A program made the position numbers and the translations under genes. This document shows positions 22,401 to 37,000 of a DNA stretch of 64,000 nt, piece after piece. The first letter of the stretch is position 1. Each line of letters starts with the position of its first letter. The stretch comes from Symsagittifera roscoffensis (Eukaryota; Xenacoelomorpha; Acoela; Convolutidae): the NCBI RefSeq assembly GCF_963678635.1, contig NC_087066.1:67095477-67159476 (forward strand), given 5' to 3'. Under the pieces are notes generated by a model, which saw only the letters and a program-made list of their open reading frames with translations, searched no databases and was not told where the DNA came from.

Positions 22401-25400
22401 TGTCAGCTGAAACGGTAAACTGGCACAGGGATGCATGACTATAACACTAGGGTTTCTAAAAATACTGTCTATGTATACCATAGACACTAATTGTCAGCTG
22501 AAATGGTAAATTTGCACAGGAATGCATGAATATAACACTAGTGTATCTAAAACTGCAAAACAATTAAGTCCGATACCCTAGACACTAATTGTCAGCTGAA
22601 ATGGTAGACTGGCACAGGAATGCGTGACTATAACACTAGGGTATCCAAAACTGCAAAATAATTAATTCCGATACCCTAGACATTAATTGTCAGCTGAAAT
22701 GGTATACTGGCACAGGGACGGATGACTATAAGACTAGGGTATCTAAGACTAGTGTCTATGGATACCCTAGTAGACAATAATTGTCAGCTTAAATGGTAGA
22801 CTGGCACAAGAATGCATGACTATGACACTAGGGTATCTAAAACTGGTGTCTATGGATACCCTTGATTTTAATTGTCAGCTGAAACGGTAAACTGGCACAG
22901 GGATGCATGACTATAACACTAGGGTTTCTAAAAATACTGTCTATGTATACCATAGACACTAATTGTCAGCTGAAATGGTAAATTTGCACAGGAATGCATG
23001 AATATAACACTAGTGTATCTAAAACTGCAAAACAATTAAGTCCGATACCCTAGACACTAATTGTCAGCTGAAATGGTAGACTGGCACAGGAATGCGTGAC
23101 TATAACACTAGGGTATCTAAGACTGCAAAATAATTAATTCCGATACCCTAGACATTAATTGTCAGCTGAAATGGTAAACTGGCACAGGAATGCATGGCTA
23201 TAATACTAGGGTTTCTAAAAATACTGTCTATGTATACCCTAGACATTAATTGTCAGCTGAAATGGTAAACTTGCACTGGAATGCATGACTATAACACTAG
23301 TGTATCTAAAACTGCTGTCTATAGATACCCTAGACATTAATTGTCAGCTGAAATGGTATACTGGCACAGGGACGGATGACTATAAGACTAGGGTATCTAA
23401 GACTAGTGTCTATGGATACCCTAGTAGACAATAATTGTCAGCTTAAATGGTAGACTGGCACAAGAATGCATGACTATGACACTAGGGTATCTAAAACTGG
23501 TGTCTATGGATACCCTTGATATTAATTGTCAGCTGAAACGGTAAGCTGGCACAGGGATGCATGACTATAACACTAGGTTTCTAAAAAAGCTGTCTATGTA
23601 TATCCTAGACATTCATTGTCAGCTCAATTGGTAAACTTGCACAGGAATGCATGACTATAACACTAGTGTATCTAAAACTGCTGTCTCCAGATACCCTAGA
23701 CATGAATTGTCAGCTGAAAGGGTATACTGGCACAGGAATGCTTGACTAAAACACTAGTGTATCCAAAATTGCTGTCTTTAGATACCCTAGACATTAATTG
23801 TCAGCTGAATTAGTAAACTGGCACAGGAATGCATCACTATAACACTAGGGTATCTAAGACTGCAAAACAATTAAGTCCGATACCCTAGACATTAATTGTC
23901 AGCTGAAATGATAAACTGGCACAGGAATGCATGACTATAACACTAGGGTTTCTAAAAATACTGTCTATGTATACCCTAGACATTAATTGTCAGCTGAAAT
24001 GGTAAATTTGCACAGGAATGCATGAATATAACACTAGTGTATCTAAAACTGCAAAACAATTAAGTCCGATACCCTAGACACTAACTGTCAGCTGAAATGG
24101 TAGACTGGCACAGGAATGCGTGACTATAACACTAGGGTATCCAAAACTGTTGTCTATAGATACCCTTAGACAATAATTGTCAGCTTAAATGGTAGACTGG
24201 CACAGGAATGCACGACTATGACACTAGGGTATCTAAAACTGGTGTCTATGGATACCCTTGATATTAATTGTCAGCTGAAACGGTAAACTGGCACAGGGAT
24301 GCATGACTATAACACTAGGGTTTCTAAAAAAAGCTGTCTATGTATACCCTAGACATTAATTGTCAGCTGAATTGGTAAACTTGCACAGGAATGCATGACT
24401 ATAACACTAGTGTATCCAAAATTGCTGTCTTTAGATACCCTAGACATTAATTGTCAGCTGAAATGGTAAACTGGCACAGGAATGCATGACTATAACACTA
24501 GGGTTTCTAAAAATACTGTCTATGTATACCCTAGACATTAATTGTCAGCTGAAATGGTAAATTTGCAAGGAATGCATGAATATAACACTAGTGTATTTAA
24601 AACTGCAAAACAATTAAGTCAGATACCCTAGACATTAATAGTCAGCTTCAATGATAAACTGGCACAGGAATGCTTGACTATAACACTAGGGTATCCAAAA
24701 CTGCTGTCTATGGATACCCTTGATTTTAATTGTCAGCTGAAACGGTAAACTGGCACAGGGATGCATGACTATAACACTAGGGTTTCTAAAAATACTGTCT
24801 ATGTATACCCTCGACATTAATTGTCAGCTGAAATGGTAAATTTGCACAGGAATGCACGACTATGACACTAGGGTATCTAAAACTGGTGTCTATGGATACC
24901 CTTGATATTAATTATCAGCTGAAATGGTAGACTGGAACAGGAATGCGTGACTATAACACTAGGGTATCCAAAACTGCTGTCTATGGATACCCTTAGACAA
25001 TAATTGTCAGCTTAAATGGTAGACTGGCACAAGAATGCACGACCATGACACTAGGGTATCTAAAACTGGTGTCTATGGATACCCTTGATATTAATTGTCA
25101 GCTGAAACGGTAAACTGGCACAGGGATGCATGGCTATAACACTAGGGTTTCTAAAAAAGCTGTCTATGTATACCCTAGACATTAATTGTCAGCTGAATTG
25201 GTAAACTTGCACAGGAATGCATGACTATAACACTAGTGTATCCAAAATTGCTGTCTTTAGATACCCTAGACATTAATTGTCAGCTGAAATGGTAAACTGG
25301 CACAGGAATGCATCACTATAACACTAGGGTATCTAAGACTGCAAAACAATTAAGTCCGATACCCTAGACATTAATTGTCAGCTGAAATGGTAAACTGGCA

Positions 25401-28400
25401 CAGGAATGCATGACTATAACACTAGGGTTTCTAAAAAAGCAGTCTATGTATACCCTAGACATTAATTGTCAGCTGAATTGGTAAACTTGCACAGGAATGC
25501 ATGAATATAATACTAGTGTATCTAAAACTGCAAAACAAGTAAGTCCGATACCCTAGACACTAATTGTCAGCTTAAATGGTAGACTGGCACAGGAATGCAC
25601 GACTGTGACACTAGGGTATCCAAAACTGCTGATTATGGATACCCTTGATTTTAATTGTCAGCTGAAACGGTAAACTGGCACAGGGATGCATAACTATAAC
25701 ACTAGGGTTTCTAAAAATACTGTCTATGTATACCCTAGACATTAATTGTCAGCTGAAATGGTAAATTTGCACAGGAATGCATGAATATAACACTAGTGTA
25801 TCTAAAACTGCAAAACAATTAAGTCTGATACCCTAGACACTAATTGTCAGCTTAAATGGTAGACTGGCACAGGAATGCACGACTATGACACTAGGGTATC
25901 TAAAACTGGTGTCTATGGATACCCTTGATATTAATTGTCAGCTGAAACGGTAAACTGGCAGAGGGATGCATGACTATAACACTAGGATTTCTGAAAACGC
26001 TGTCTATGTATACCCTAGAAAATAATTGTCAGCTGAATTGGTAAACTTGCACAGGAATGCATCACTATAACACTAGGGTATCTAAGACTGCAAAACAATT
26101 AAGTCCGATACCCTAGACATTAATTGTCAGCTGAAATGGTAAACTGGCACAGGAATGCATGACTATAACACTAGGGTTTCTAAAAATGCTGTCTATGTAT
26201 ACCCTAGACATTAATTGTCAGCTGAAATGGTAAACTTGCACTGGAATGCATGACTATAACACTAGTGTATCTAAAACTGCTGTCTATAGATACCCTAGAC
26301 ATTAATTGTCAGCTGAAATGGTAAACTGGCACAGGAATGCATCACTATAACACTAGGGTATCTAAGACTGCAAAACAATTAAGTCCGATACCCTAGACAT
26401 TAATTGTCAGCTGAAATGGTAAACTGGCAGAGGAATGCATGACTATAACACTAGGGTTTCTAAAAATACTGTCTATGTATACCCTAGACATTAATTGTCA
26501 GCTGAAATGGTAAATTTGCACAGGAATGCATGAACATAACACTAGTGTATCTAAAACTGCAAAACAGTTAAGTCCGATACCCTAGACACTAATTGTCAGC
26601 TTAAATGGTAGACTGGCACAGGAATGCACGACTATGACACTAGGGTATCTAAAATTGGTGTCTATGGATACCCTTGATATTAATTGTCAGCTGAAACGGT
26701 AAACTGGCACAGGGATGCATGACTATAACACTAGGGTTTCTAAAAAAGCTGTCTATGTATACCCTAGACATTAATTGTCAGCTGAAATGGTAAATTTTCA
26801 CAGGAATGCATGAATATAACACTAGTGTATCTAAAACTGCAAAACAATTAAGTCCGATACCCTAGACACTAATTGTCAGCTTAAATGGTAGACTGGCACA
26901 GGAATGCACGACTATGACACTAGTGTATCCAAAATTGCTGTCTTTAGATACCCTAGACATTAATTGTCAGCTGAAATGGTAAACTGGCACAGGAATGCAT
27001 CACTATAACACTAGGGTATCTAAGACTGCAAAACAATTAAGTCCGATACCCTAGACATTAATTGTCAGCTGAAATGGTAAACTGGCAGAGGAATGCATGA
27101 CTATAACACTAGGGTTTCTAAAAATACTGTCTATGTATACCCTAGACATTAATTGTCAGCTGAAATGGTAAATTTGCACAGGAATGCATGAATATAACAC
27201 TAGTGTATCTAAAACTGCAAAACAATTAAGTCCGATACCCTAGACACTAATTGTCAGCTTAAATGGTAGACTGGCACAGGAATGCACGACTATGACACTA
27301 GGGTATCTAAAACTGGTGTCTATGGATACCCTTGATATTAATTATCAGCTGAAATGGTATACTGGCACAGGAATGCTTGACTAAAACACTAGTGTATCCA
27401 AAATTGCTGTCTTTAGATACCCTAGACATTAATTGTCAGCTGAATTGGTAAGCTTGCACAGGAATGCATGACTATAACACTAGTGTATCTAAAACTGCTG
27501 TCTCTAGATACCCTAGACATGAATTGTCAGCTGAAATGGTATACTGGCACAGGAATGCTTGACTAAAACACTAGTGTATCCAAAATTGCTGTCTTTAGAT
27601 ACCCTAGACATTAATTGTCAGCTGAAATGGTAAACTGGCACAGGAATGCATCACTATAACACTAGGGTATCTAAGACTGCAAAACAATTAAGTCCGATAC
27701 CCTAGACATTAATTGTCAGCTGAAATGGTAAACTGGCAGAGGAATGCATGACTATAACACTAGGGTTTCTAAAAATACTGTCTATGTATACCCTAGACAT
27801 TAATTGTCAGCTGAAATGGTAAATTTGCACAGGAATGCATGAATATAACACTAGTGTATCTAAAACTGCAAAACAATTAAGTCCGATACCCTAGACACTA
27901 ATTGTCAGCTTAAATGGTAGACTGGCACAGGAATGCACGACTATGACACTAGGGTATCTAAAACTGGTGTCTATGGATACCCTTGATATTAATTATCAGC
28001 TGAAATGGTATACTGGCACAGGAATGCTTGACTAAAACACTAGTGTATCCAAAATTGCTGTCTTTAGATACCCTAGACATTAATTGTCAGCTGAATTGGT
28101 AAGCTTGCACAGGAATGCATGACTATAACACTAGTGTATCTAAAACTGCTGTCTCTAGATACCCTAGACATGAATTGTCAGCTGAAATGGTATACTGGCA
28201 CAGGAATGCTTCACTAAAACACTAGTGTATCCAAAATTGCTGTCTTTAGATACCCTAGACATTAATTGTCAGCTGAAATGGTAAACTGGCACAGGAATGC
28301 ATCACTATAACACTAGGGTATCTAAGACTGCAAAACAATTAAGTCCGATACCCTAGACGTTAATTGTCAGCTGAAATGGTAAACTGGCAGAGGAATGCAT

Positions 28401-31050
28401 GACTATAACACTAGGGTTTCTAAAATTACTGTCTATGTATACCCTAGACATTAATTGTCAGCTGAAATGGTAAATTTGCACAGGAATGCATGAATAAAAC
28501 ACTAGTTTATCTAAAACTGCAAAACAATTAAGTCAGATACCCTAGACATTAATAGTCAGCTTCAATGATAAACTGGCACAGGAATGCTTGACTATAACAC
28601 TAGGGTATATAAAACTGCTGTCTATGGATACCCTTGACATGAATTGTCAGCTGAAATGGTATACTGGCACAGGAATGCATGACTAAAACACTAGTGTATC
28701 CAAAATTGCTGTCTATAGATACCCTAGACATTAATTGTCAGCTGAAATGGTAAACAGGCATAGGAATGCATCACTATAACACTAGTGTATCTAAAACTGC
28801 AAAACAATTAAGTCCGATACCCTAGACACTAATTGTCAGCTTAAATGGTAGACTGGCACAGGAATGCACGACTATGACACTAGGGTATCTAAAACTGGTG
28901 TCTATGGATACCCTTGATATTAATTATCAGCTGAAATGGTATACTGGCACAGGAATGCTTGACTAAAACACTAGTGTATCCAAAATTGCTGTCTTTAGAT
29001 ACCCTAGACATTAATTGTCAGCTGAATTGGTAAGCTTGCACAGGAATGCATGACTATAACACTAGTGTATCTAAAACTGCTGTCTCTAGATACCCTAGAC
29101 ATGAATTGTCCGCTGAAATGGTATACTGGCACAGGAATGCTTCACTAAAACACTAGTGTATCCAAAATTGCTGTCTTTAGATACCCTAGACATTAATTGT
29201 CAGCTGAAATGGTAAACTGGCACAGGAATGCATCACTATAACACTAGGGTATCTAAGACTGCAAAACAATTAAGTCCGATACCCTAGACGTTAATTGTCA
29301 GCTGAAATGGTAAACTGGCAGAGGAATGCATGACTATAACACTAGGGTTTCTAAAATTACTGTCTATGTATGTATACCCTAGACATTAATTGTCAGCTGA
29401 AATGGTAAATTTGCACAGGAATGCATGAATAAAACACTAGTTTATCTAAAACTGCAAAACAATTAAGTCAGATACCCTAGACATTAATAGTCAGCTTCAA
29501 TGATAAACTGGCACAGGAATGCTTGACTATAACACTAGGGTATATAAAACTGCTGTCTATGGATACCCTTGACATGAATTGTCAGCTGAAATGGTATACT
29601 GGCACAGAAATGCATGACTAAAACACTAGTGTATCCAAAATTGCTGTCTATAGATACCCTAGACATTAATTGTCAGCTGAAATGGTAAACAGGCATAGGA
29701 ATGCATCACTATAACACTAGAGTATCTAAGACTGCAAAACAATTAAGTCCGATACCCTAGACATTATTTGTCAGCTGAAATGGTAAACTGGCACAGGAAT
29801 GCATGACTATAACACTAGGGTTTCTAAAAATGCTGTCTATGTATACCCTAGACATTAATTGTCAGCTGAAATGGTAAACTTGCACTGGAATGCATGACTA
29901 TAACACTAGTGTATCTAAAACTGCTGTCCATAGATACCCTAGACATTAATTGTCAGCTGAAATGGTATACTGGCACAGGGATGGATGACTATAAGACTAG
30001 GGTATCTCAACTAGTGTCTATGGATACCCTTAGACAATAATTGTCAGCTTAAAGGGTAGACTGGCACAGGAATGCATGACTATGACACTAGGGTATCTAA
30101 AACTGGTGTCTATGGATACCCTTGATAATAATTGTCAGCTGAAACGGTAAACTGGCACAGGGATGCATGACTATAACACTAGGGTATCTAAAACTAGTGT
30201 CTATGGACACCCTAGATTTTAATTGTCAGCTGAAATGGCAGACTGGCACAGGAATGCATGTCTATAACACTAGGGTATCTAAAACTGCTGTCTATGGATA
30301 CCCTTGACATGAATTGTCAGCTGAAATGGTATACTGGCACAGGAATGCATGACTAAAACACTAGTGTATCCAAAATTGCTGTCTATAGATACCCTAGACA
30401 TTGATTGTCAGCTGAAATGGTAAACAGGCACAGGAATGCATCACTATAACACTAGAGTATCTAAGACTGCAAAACAATTAAGTCCGATACCCTAGACATT
30501 AATTGTCAGCTGAAATGGTAAACTGGCACAGGAATGCATGACTATAACACTAGGGTTTCTAAAAATGCTGTCTATGTATACCCTAGACATTAATTGTCAG
30601 CTGAAATGGTAAACTTGCACTGGAATGCATGACTATAACACTAGTGTATCTAAAACTGCTGTCTATAGATACCCTAGACATTAATTGTCAGCTGAAATGG
30701 TAGACTGGCACAGGAATGTATGGCTATAACACTAGGGTATCTAAAACTGCAAAAAAATTAAGTCCGATACCCTAGACATTAATTGTCAGCTGAAATGGTA
30801 AACTGGCACAGGAATGCATGACTATAACACTAGGGTTTCTAAAAATGCTGTCTATGTATACCCTAGACATTAATTGTCAGCTGAAATGGTAAACTGGCAC
30901 AGGAATGCATGACTATAACACTAGGGTTTCTAAAAATGCTGTCTATGTATACCCTAGACATTAATTGTCAGCTGAAATGGTAAACTTGCGCTGGAATGCA
31001 TGACTATAACACTAGTGTATCTAAAACTGCTGTCTATAGATGCCCTAGAC
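19450..31050 (+). repeat. Satellite domain II: CTAGTGTATC and GGGTTTCTAAAAAT variants
   Basis: Many monomers have 3' inverted arms changed to CTAGTGTATC or CTAGGGTTTC, and linkers reading TAAAAATACTGTCTATG followed by TATACCC. These weaken the 10-bp inverted pairing. Recurrent multimers include blocks at about 22231, 22711 and 23367 carrying GGGACGGATGACTATAAG. Confidence 0.75.
27310..29730 (+). repeat. Higher-order repeats of 651 and 931 bp
   Basis: The marker AAACTGGTGTCTATGG followed by CCCTTGATATTAATTATC occurs at 27310, 27961 and 28892, giving offsets of 651 bp (about 7 monomers) and 931 bp (about 10 monomers). The monomers between these markers follow in the same order. A TGTA duplication at about 29368 distinguishes the last copy. 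Confidence 0.8.
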
Positions 31051-34000
31051 ATTAATTGTCAGCTTAAAGGGTAGACTGGCACAGGAATGCATGACTATGA
31101 CACTAGGGTATCTAAAACTGGTGTCTATGGATACCCTTGATAATAATTGTCAGCTGAAACTGTAAACTGGCACAGGGATGCATGACTATAACACTAGGGT
31201 ATCTAAAACTAGTGTCTATGGACACCCTAGCTGACATTAATTATCAGCCGAAATGGCAAACTTGCTCAATAATGCATGACTATAACACTAGGGTATCTAA
31301 AAACTAACTTGTTGTCTATGGATACCCTAGACACTAATTGTCAGCTGAAATGGTAGACTGACACAGGAAAGCAAGACTATAACACTAGGGTATCCAAAAC
31401 TGCTGTCTATGGATACCCTTAGACAATAATTGTCAGCTTAAATGGTAGACTGGCACAGGAATGCATGACTATAACACTAGGGTATCTAAAACTGGTGTCT
31501 ATGGATACCCTTGATATTAATTGTCAGCTGAAACGGTAAACTGGCACAGGAATGCATGACTAAAAAACTAGGGTATCTAAAACTAAACTGCTGTCTATGG
31601 ATACCCTAGACTTTAATTGTCAGCTGAAATGGTAGACTGGCACAGGAATGCATGACTATAACACTAGGGTATCTAAAATTGCGAAACAATTAAGTCCGAT
31701 ACCGTAGACATTTATTGTCAGCTGAAAAGATAGACTAGCACAGAAATGCATGACTATAACACTAGGGTTAGGGTATCTAAAACTGCTGTCTTTGGATACC
31801 CTAGACATTAATTGTCACTTGAAATGGTAGACTGGCACAGGAATGTATGACTATAACACTAGGTTATCTAAAACAGCAAAACAATTAAGTCCGATACCCT
31901 AGACATTAATTGTCAGCTGAAATGGTAGACTGGCACAGGAATGCAAGACTATAAGACTAGGGTATCTGAAACTGCGAAACAATTAATTTCGATACCCTAG
32001 ACATTAATTGTCTGCTGAAATGGTAGACTGGCACAGGAATGCATGACTATAACACTAGGTTATCTAAAACTGCTGTCTATGGATACCCTAGACATTAAGC
32101 GTCAGCTGAAATGGTAGACTGGCACAGGAATGCATGACTATAACACTAGGGTATCTAAAACTGCTGTCTATGGATACCCTAGATTTTAATTGTCAGCTGA
32201 AATGGCAGACTGGCACAGGAATGCATGTCTATAACACTAGGGTATCTAAAACTGCTGTCTATGGATACCCTAGACATTAATTGTCAGCTGAAATGGTAGA
32301 CTGGCACAGGAATGCAAGACTATAAGACTAGGGTATCTGAAACTGCGAAACAATTAATTTCGATACCCTAGACATTAATTGTCTGCTGAAATGGTAGACT
32401 GGCACAGGAATGCATGACTATAACACTAGGGTATCTAAAACTGCTGTCTATGGATACCCTAGACATTAAGCGTCAGCTGAAGTGGTAGACTGGCACAGGA
32501 ATGCATGACTATAACACTAGGGTATCTAAAACTGCTGTCTATGGATACCCTAGATTTTAATTGTCAGCTGAAATGGCAGACTGGCACAGGAATGTATGGC
32601 TATAACTTTAGGGTATCTAATACTAAACTGCTGGTTATGGATACCCTAGACAATAACTGTCATCTAAAATGGTAAAATGGCACAGGAATGCGTGACTATA
32701 ACACATGGGTATCTAAAACTAAACTGCTGGTTATGGATACCCTAGACAATAATTGTCAGCTGAAATGGTAAACTGGCACAGGAATGCATGACTATAACTT
32801 TAGGGTATCTAATACTAAACTGCTGGTTATGGATACCCTAGACAATAACTGTCATCTAAAATGGTAAAATGGCACAGGAATGCGTGACTATAACACATGG
32901 GTATCTAAAACTAAACTGCTGGTTATGGATACCCTAGACAATAATTGTCAGCTGAAACGGCAAACTGGCACAGGAATGCATGACTATAACACTAGGGTAT
33001 CTAATACTAAACTGCTGGTTATGGATACCCTAGACAATAACTGTCATCTAAAATGGTAAAATGGCACAGGAATGCGTGACTATAACACATGGGTATCTAA
33101 AACTAAACTGCTGGTTATGGATACCCTAGACAATAATTGTCAGCTGAAACGGCAAACTGGCACAGGAATGCATGACTATAACACTAGGGTATCTAAAACT
33201 GCTGTCTATGGACATCCTAGACATTAATTGTCAGCTGAAGCGGTAGACTGGCACAGGAATGTATGGCTATAACACTAGGTTATCTAAAACTGCAAAAAAT
33301 TAAGTCCGATACCCTAGACATTAATTGTCAGCTGAAGCGGTAGACTGGCACAGGAATGTATGGCTATAACACTAGGGTATCTAAAACTGCAAAAAAATTA
33401 AGTCAGATACCCTTAGACATTAATTGTCAGCTGAAATGGTAAACTGGCACAGGAATGCATGACTATAACACTAAGGTATCTAAAACTGCTGTCTATGGAT
33501 ACCCTAGACATTAATTGTCATCTAAAATGGTAAACTGGCACAGGAATGCGTGACTATAACACATGGGTATCTAAAACTAAACTGCTGGTTATGGATACCC
33601 TAGACAATAATTGTCAGCTGAAATGGCAAACTGGCACAGGAATGCATGACTATAACACTAGGGTATCTAAAACTAAACTGCTGGTTATGGATACCCTAGA
33701 CAATAATTGTCAGCTGAAATGGTAAACTGGCACAGGAATGCATGACTATAACACTAAGGTATCTAGAACTGCTGTCTATGGATACCCTAGACATTAATTG
33801 TCATCTGAAATGGTAAACTGGCACAGGAATGCGTGACTATAACACAAGGGTATCTAAAACTAAACTGCTGGTTATGGATAGCCTAGACAATAATTGTCAG
33901 CTGAAATGGCAAACTGGCACAGGAATGCATGACTATAACACTAGGGTATCTAAAACTAAACTGCTGGTTATGGATACCCTAGACAATAATTGTCAGCTGA

Positions 34001-37000
34001 AATGGTAAACTGGCACAGGAATGCATGACTATAACACTAAGGTATCTAAAACTGCTGTCTATGGAAACCCTAGACATTAATTGTCATCTAAAATGGTAAA
34101 CTGGCACAGGAATGCGTGACTATAACACATGGGTATCTAAAACTAAACTGCTGGTTATGGATACCCTAGACAATAATTGTCAGCTGAAATGGCAAACTGG
34201 CACAGGAATGCATGACTATAACACTAGGGTATCTAAAACTAAACTGCTGGTTATGGATACCCTAGACAATAATTGTCAGCTGAAATGGTAAACTGGCACA
34301 GGAATGCATGACTATAACACTAAGGTATCTAGAACTGCTGTCTATGGATACCCTAGACATTAATTGTCATCTGAAATGGTAAACTGGCACAGGAATGCGT
34401 GACTATAACACAAGGGTATCTAAAACTAAACTGCTGGTTATGGATAGCCTAGACAATAATTGTCAGCTAAAAGGCTTAACTGGCACAGGAATGCATGACT
34501 ATAACACCAAGGGTATCTAAAACTGCTGTCTATTGATACCCTAGACATTAATTGTCATCTGAAATGGTAAAATGGCACAGGAATGCATGACTATAACACT
34601 AGGATATCTAACACTGCTGTCTATGGATACCCTAGACATTAATTGTCATCTGAAATGGCAGACTGGCACAGGAATGCATGACTATAACATTAGGGTATCT
34701 AAATCTGCTGTCTATGGATACCCTAGACATTAATTGTCAGCTGAAGCGGTAGACTGGCACAGGAATGCATGACTATAACACAAGGGTATCTAAAACTAAA
34801 CTGCTGGTTATGGATACCCTAGACGATAATTGTCAACTAAAAGGCTTAACTGGCACAGGAATGCATGACTATAACACTAGGGTATCTAAAACTGCTGTCT
34901 ATTGATACCCTAGACATTAATTGTCATCTGAAATGGTAAAATGGCACAGGAATGCATGACTATAACACTAGGATATCTAAAACTGCTGTCTATGGATACC
35001 CTAGACATTAATTGTCATCTGAAATGGCAGACTGGCACAGGAATGCATAACCATAACAATAGGGTATCTAAAACTGCTGTCTATGGATACCCTAGACATT
35101 AATTGTCAGCTGAAATGGTAAACTGGCACAGGAATGCATGACTATAACATTAGGGTATCTAAAACTAAACTGCTGGTTATGGATACCCTAGACATTAATT
35201 GTCATCTGAAATGGCAGACTGGCACAGGAATGCATGACTATAACATTAGGGTATCTAAAACTGCTGTCTATGGATACCCTAGACATTAATTGTCAGCTGA
35301 AGCGGTAGACTGGCACAGGAATGCATGACTATAACACAAGGGTATCTAAAACTAAACTGCTGGTTATGGATACCCTAGACAATAATTGTCAACTAAAAGG
35401 CTTAACTGGCACAGGAATGCATGACTATAACACTAGGGTATCTAAAACTGCTGTCTATTGATACCCTAGACATTAATTGTCATCTGAAATATAAAATGGC
35501 ACAGGAATGCATGACTATAACACTAGGATATCTAAAACTGCTGTCTATGGATACCCTAGACATTAATTGTCATCTGAAATGGCAGACTGGCACAAGAATG
35601 CATGACCATAACAATAGGGTATCTAAAACTGCTGTCTATGGATACCCTAGACATTAATTGTCAGCTGAAATGGTAAACTGGCACAGGAATGCATGACTAT
35701 AACATTAGGGTATCTAAAACTAAACTGCTGGTTATGGATACCCTAGGCAATAATTGTCAGCTGAAAAAGCAAACTGGCACAGGAATGCATGACTATAACA
35801 CTAGGGATCTAAAACTAAACTGCTGGTTATGGATACCCTAGACAATAATTGTCAGCTGAAATGGTAAACTGGCACAGGAATGCATGACTATAACACTAAG
35901 GTATCTAGAACTGCTGTCTATGGATACCCTAGACAATAATTGTCAGCTAAAAGGCTAAACTGGCACAGGAATGCATGACTATAACACAAGGGTATCTAAA
36001 ACAAAATCGCTGGTTATGGATACCCTAGACAATAATTGTCAGCTAAAAGGCTTAACTGGCACAGGAATGCATGACTATAACACTAGGGTATCTAAAACTG
36101 CTGTCTATTGATACCCTAGACATTAATTGTCATCTGAAATGGTAAAATGGCACGGGAATGCATGACTATAACACTAGGATATCTAAAACTGCTGTCTATG
36201 GATACCCTAGACATTAATTGTCATCTGAAATGGCAGACTGGCACAAGAATGCATGACTATAACAATAGGGTATCTAAAACTGCTGTCTATGGATACCCTA
36301 GACATTAATTGTCAGCTGAAGCGGTAGACTGGCACAGGAATGTATGGCTATAACACTAGGGTATCTAAAACTGCAAAAAAAATTGAGTCCGATACCCTAG
36401 ACATTAATTGTCAGCTGAAATGGTAAACTGGCACAGGAATGCATGACTATAACATTAGGGTATCTAAAACTAAACTGCTGGTTATGGATACCCTAGGCAA
36501 TAATTGTCAGCTGAAATGGTAAACTGGCACAGGAATGCATGACTATAACACTAAGGTATCTAAAACTGCTGTCTATGGATACCCTAGACATTAATTGTCA
36601 GCTGAAATGGTAAACTGGCACAGGAATGCATGACTATAACATTAGGGTATCTAAAACTAAACTGCTGGTTATGGATACCCTAGGCAATAATTGTCAGCTG
36701 AAATGGCAAACTGGCACAAGAATGCCTGACTATAACACTAGGGTATCTAAAACTAAACTGCTGGTTATGGATACCCTAGACAATAATTGTCAGCTGAAAT
36801 GGTAAACTGGCACAGGAATGCATGACTATAACACTAAGGTATCTAGAACTGCTGTCTATGGATACCCTAGACAATAATTGTCAGCTAAAAGGCTAAACTG
36901 GCACAGGAATGCATGACTATAACACAAGGGTATCTAAAACTAAACTGCTGGTTATGGATACCCTAGACAATAATTGTCAGCTAAAAGGCTTAACTGGCAC

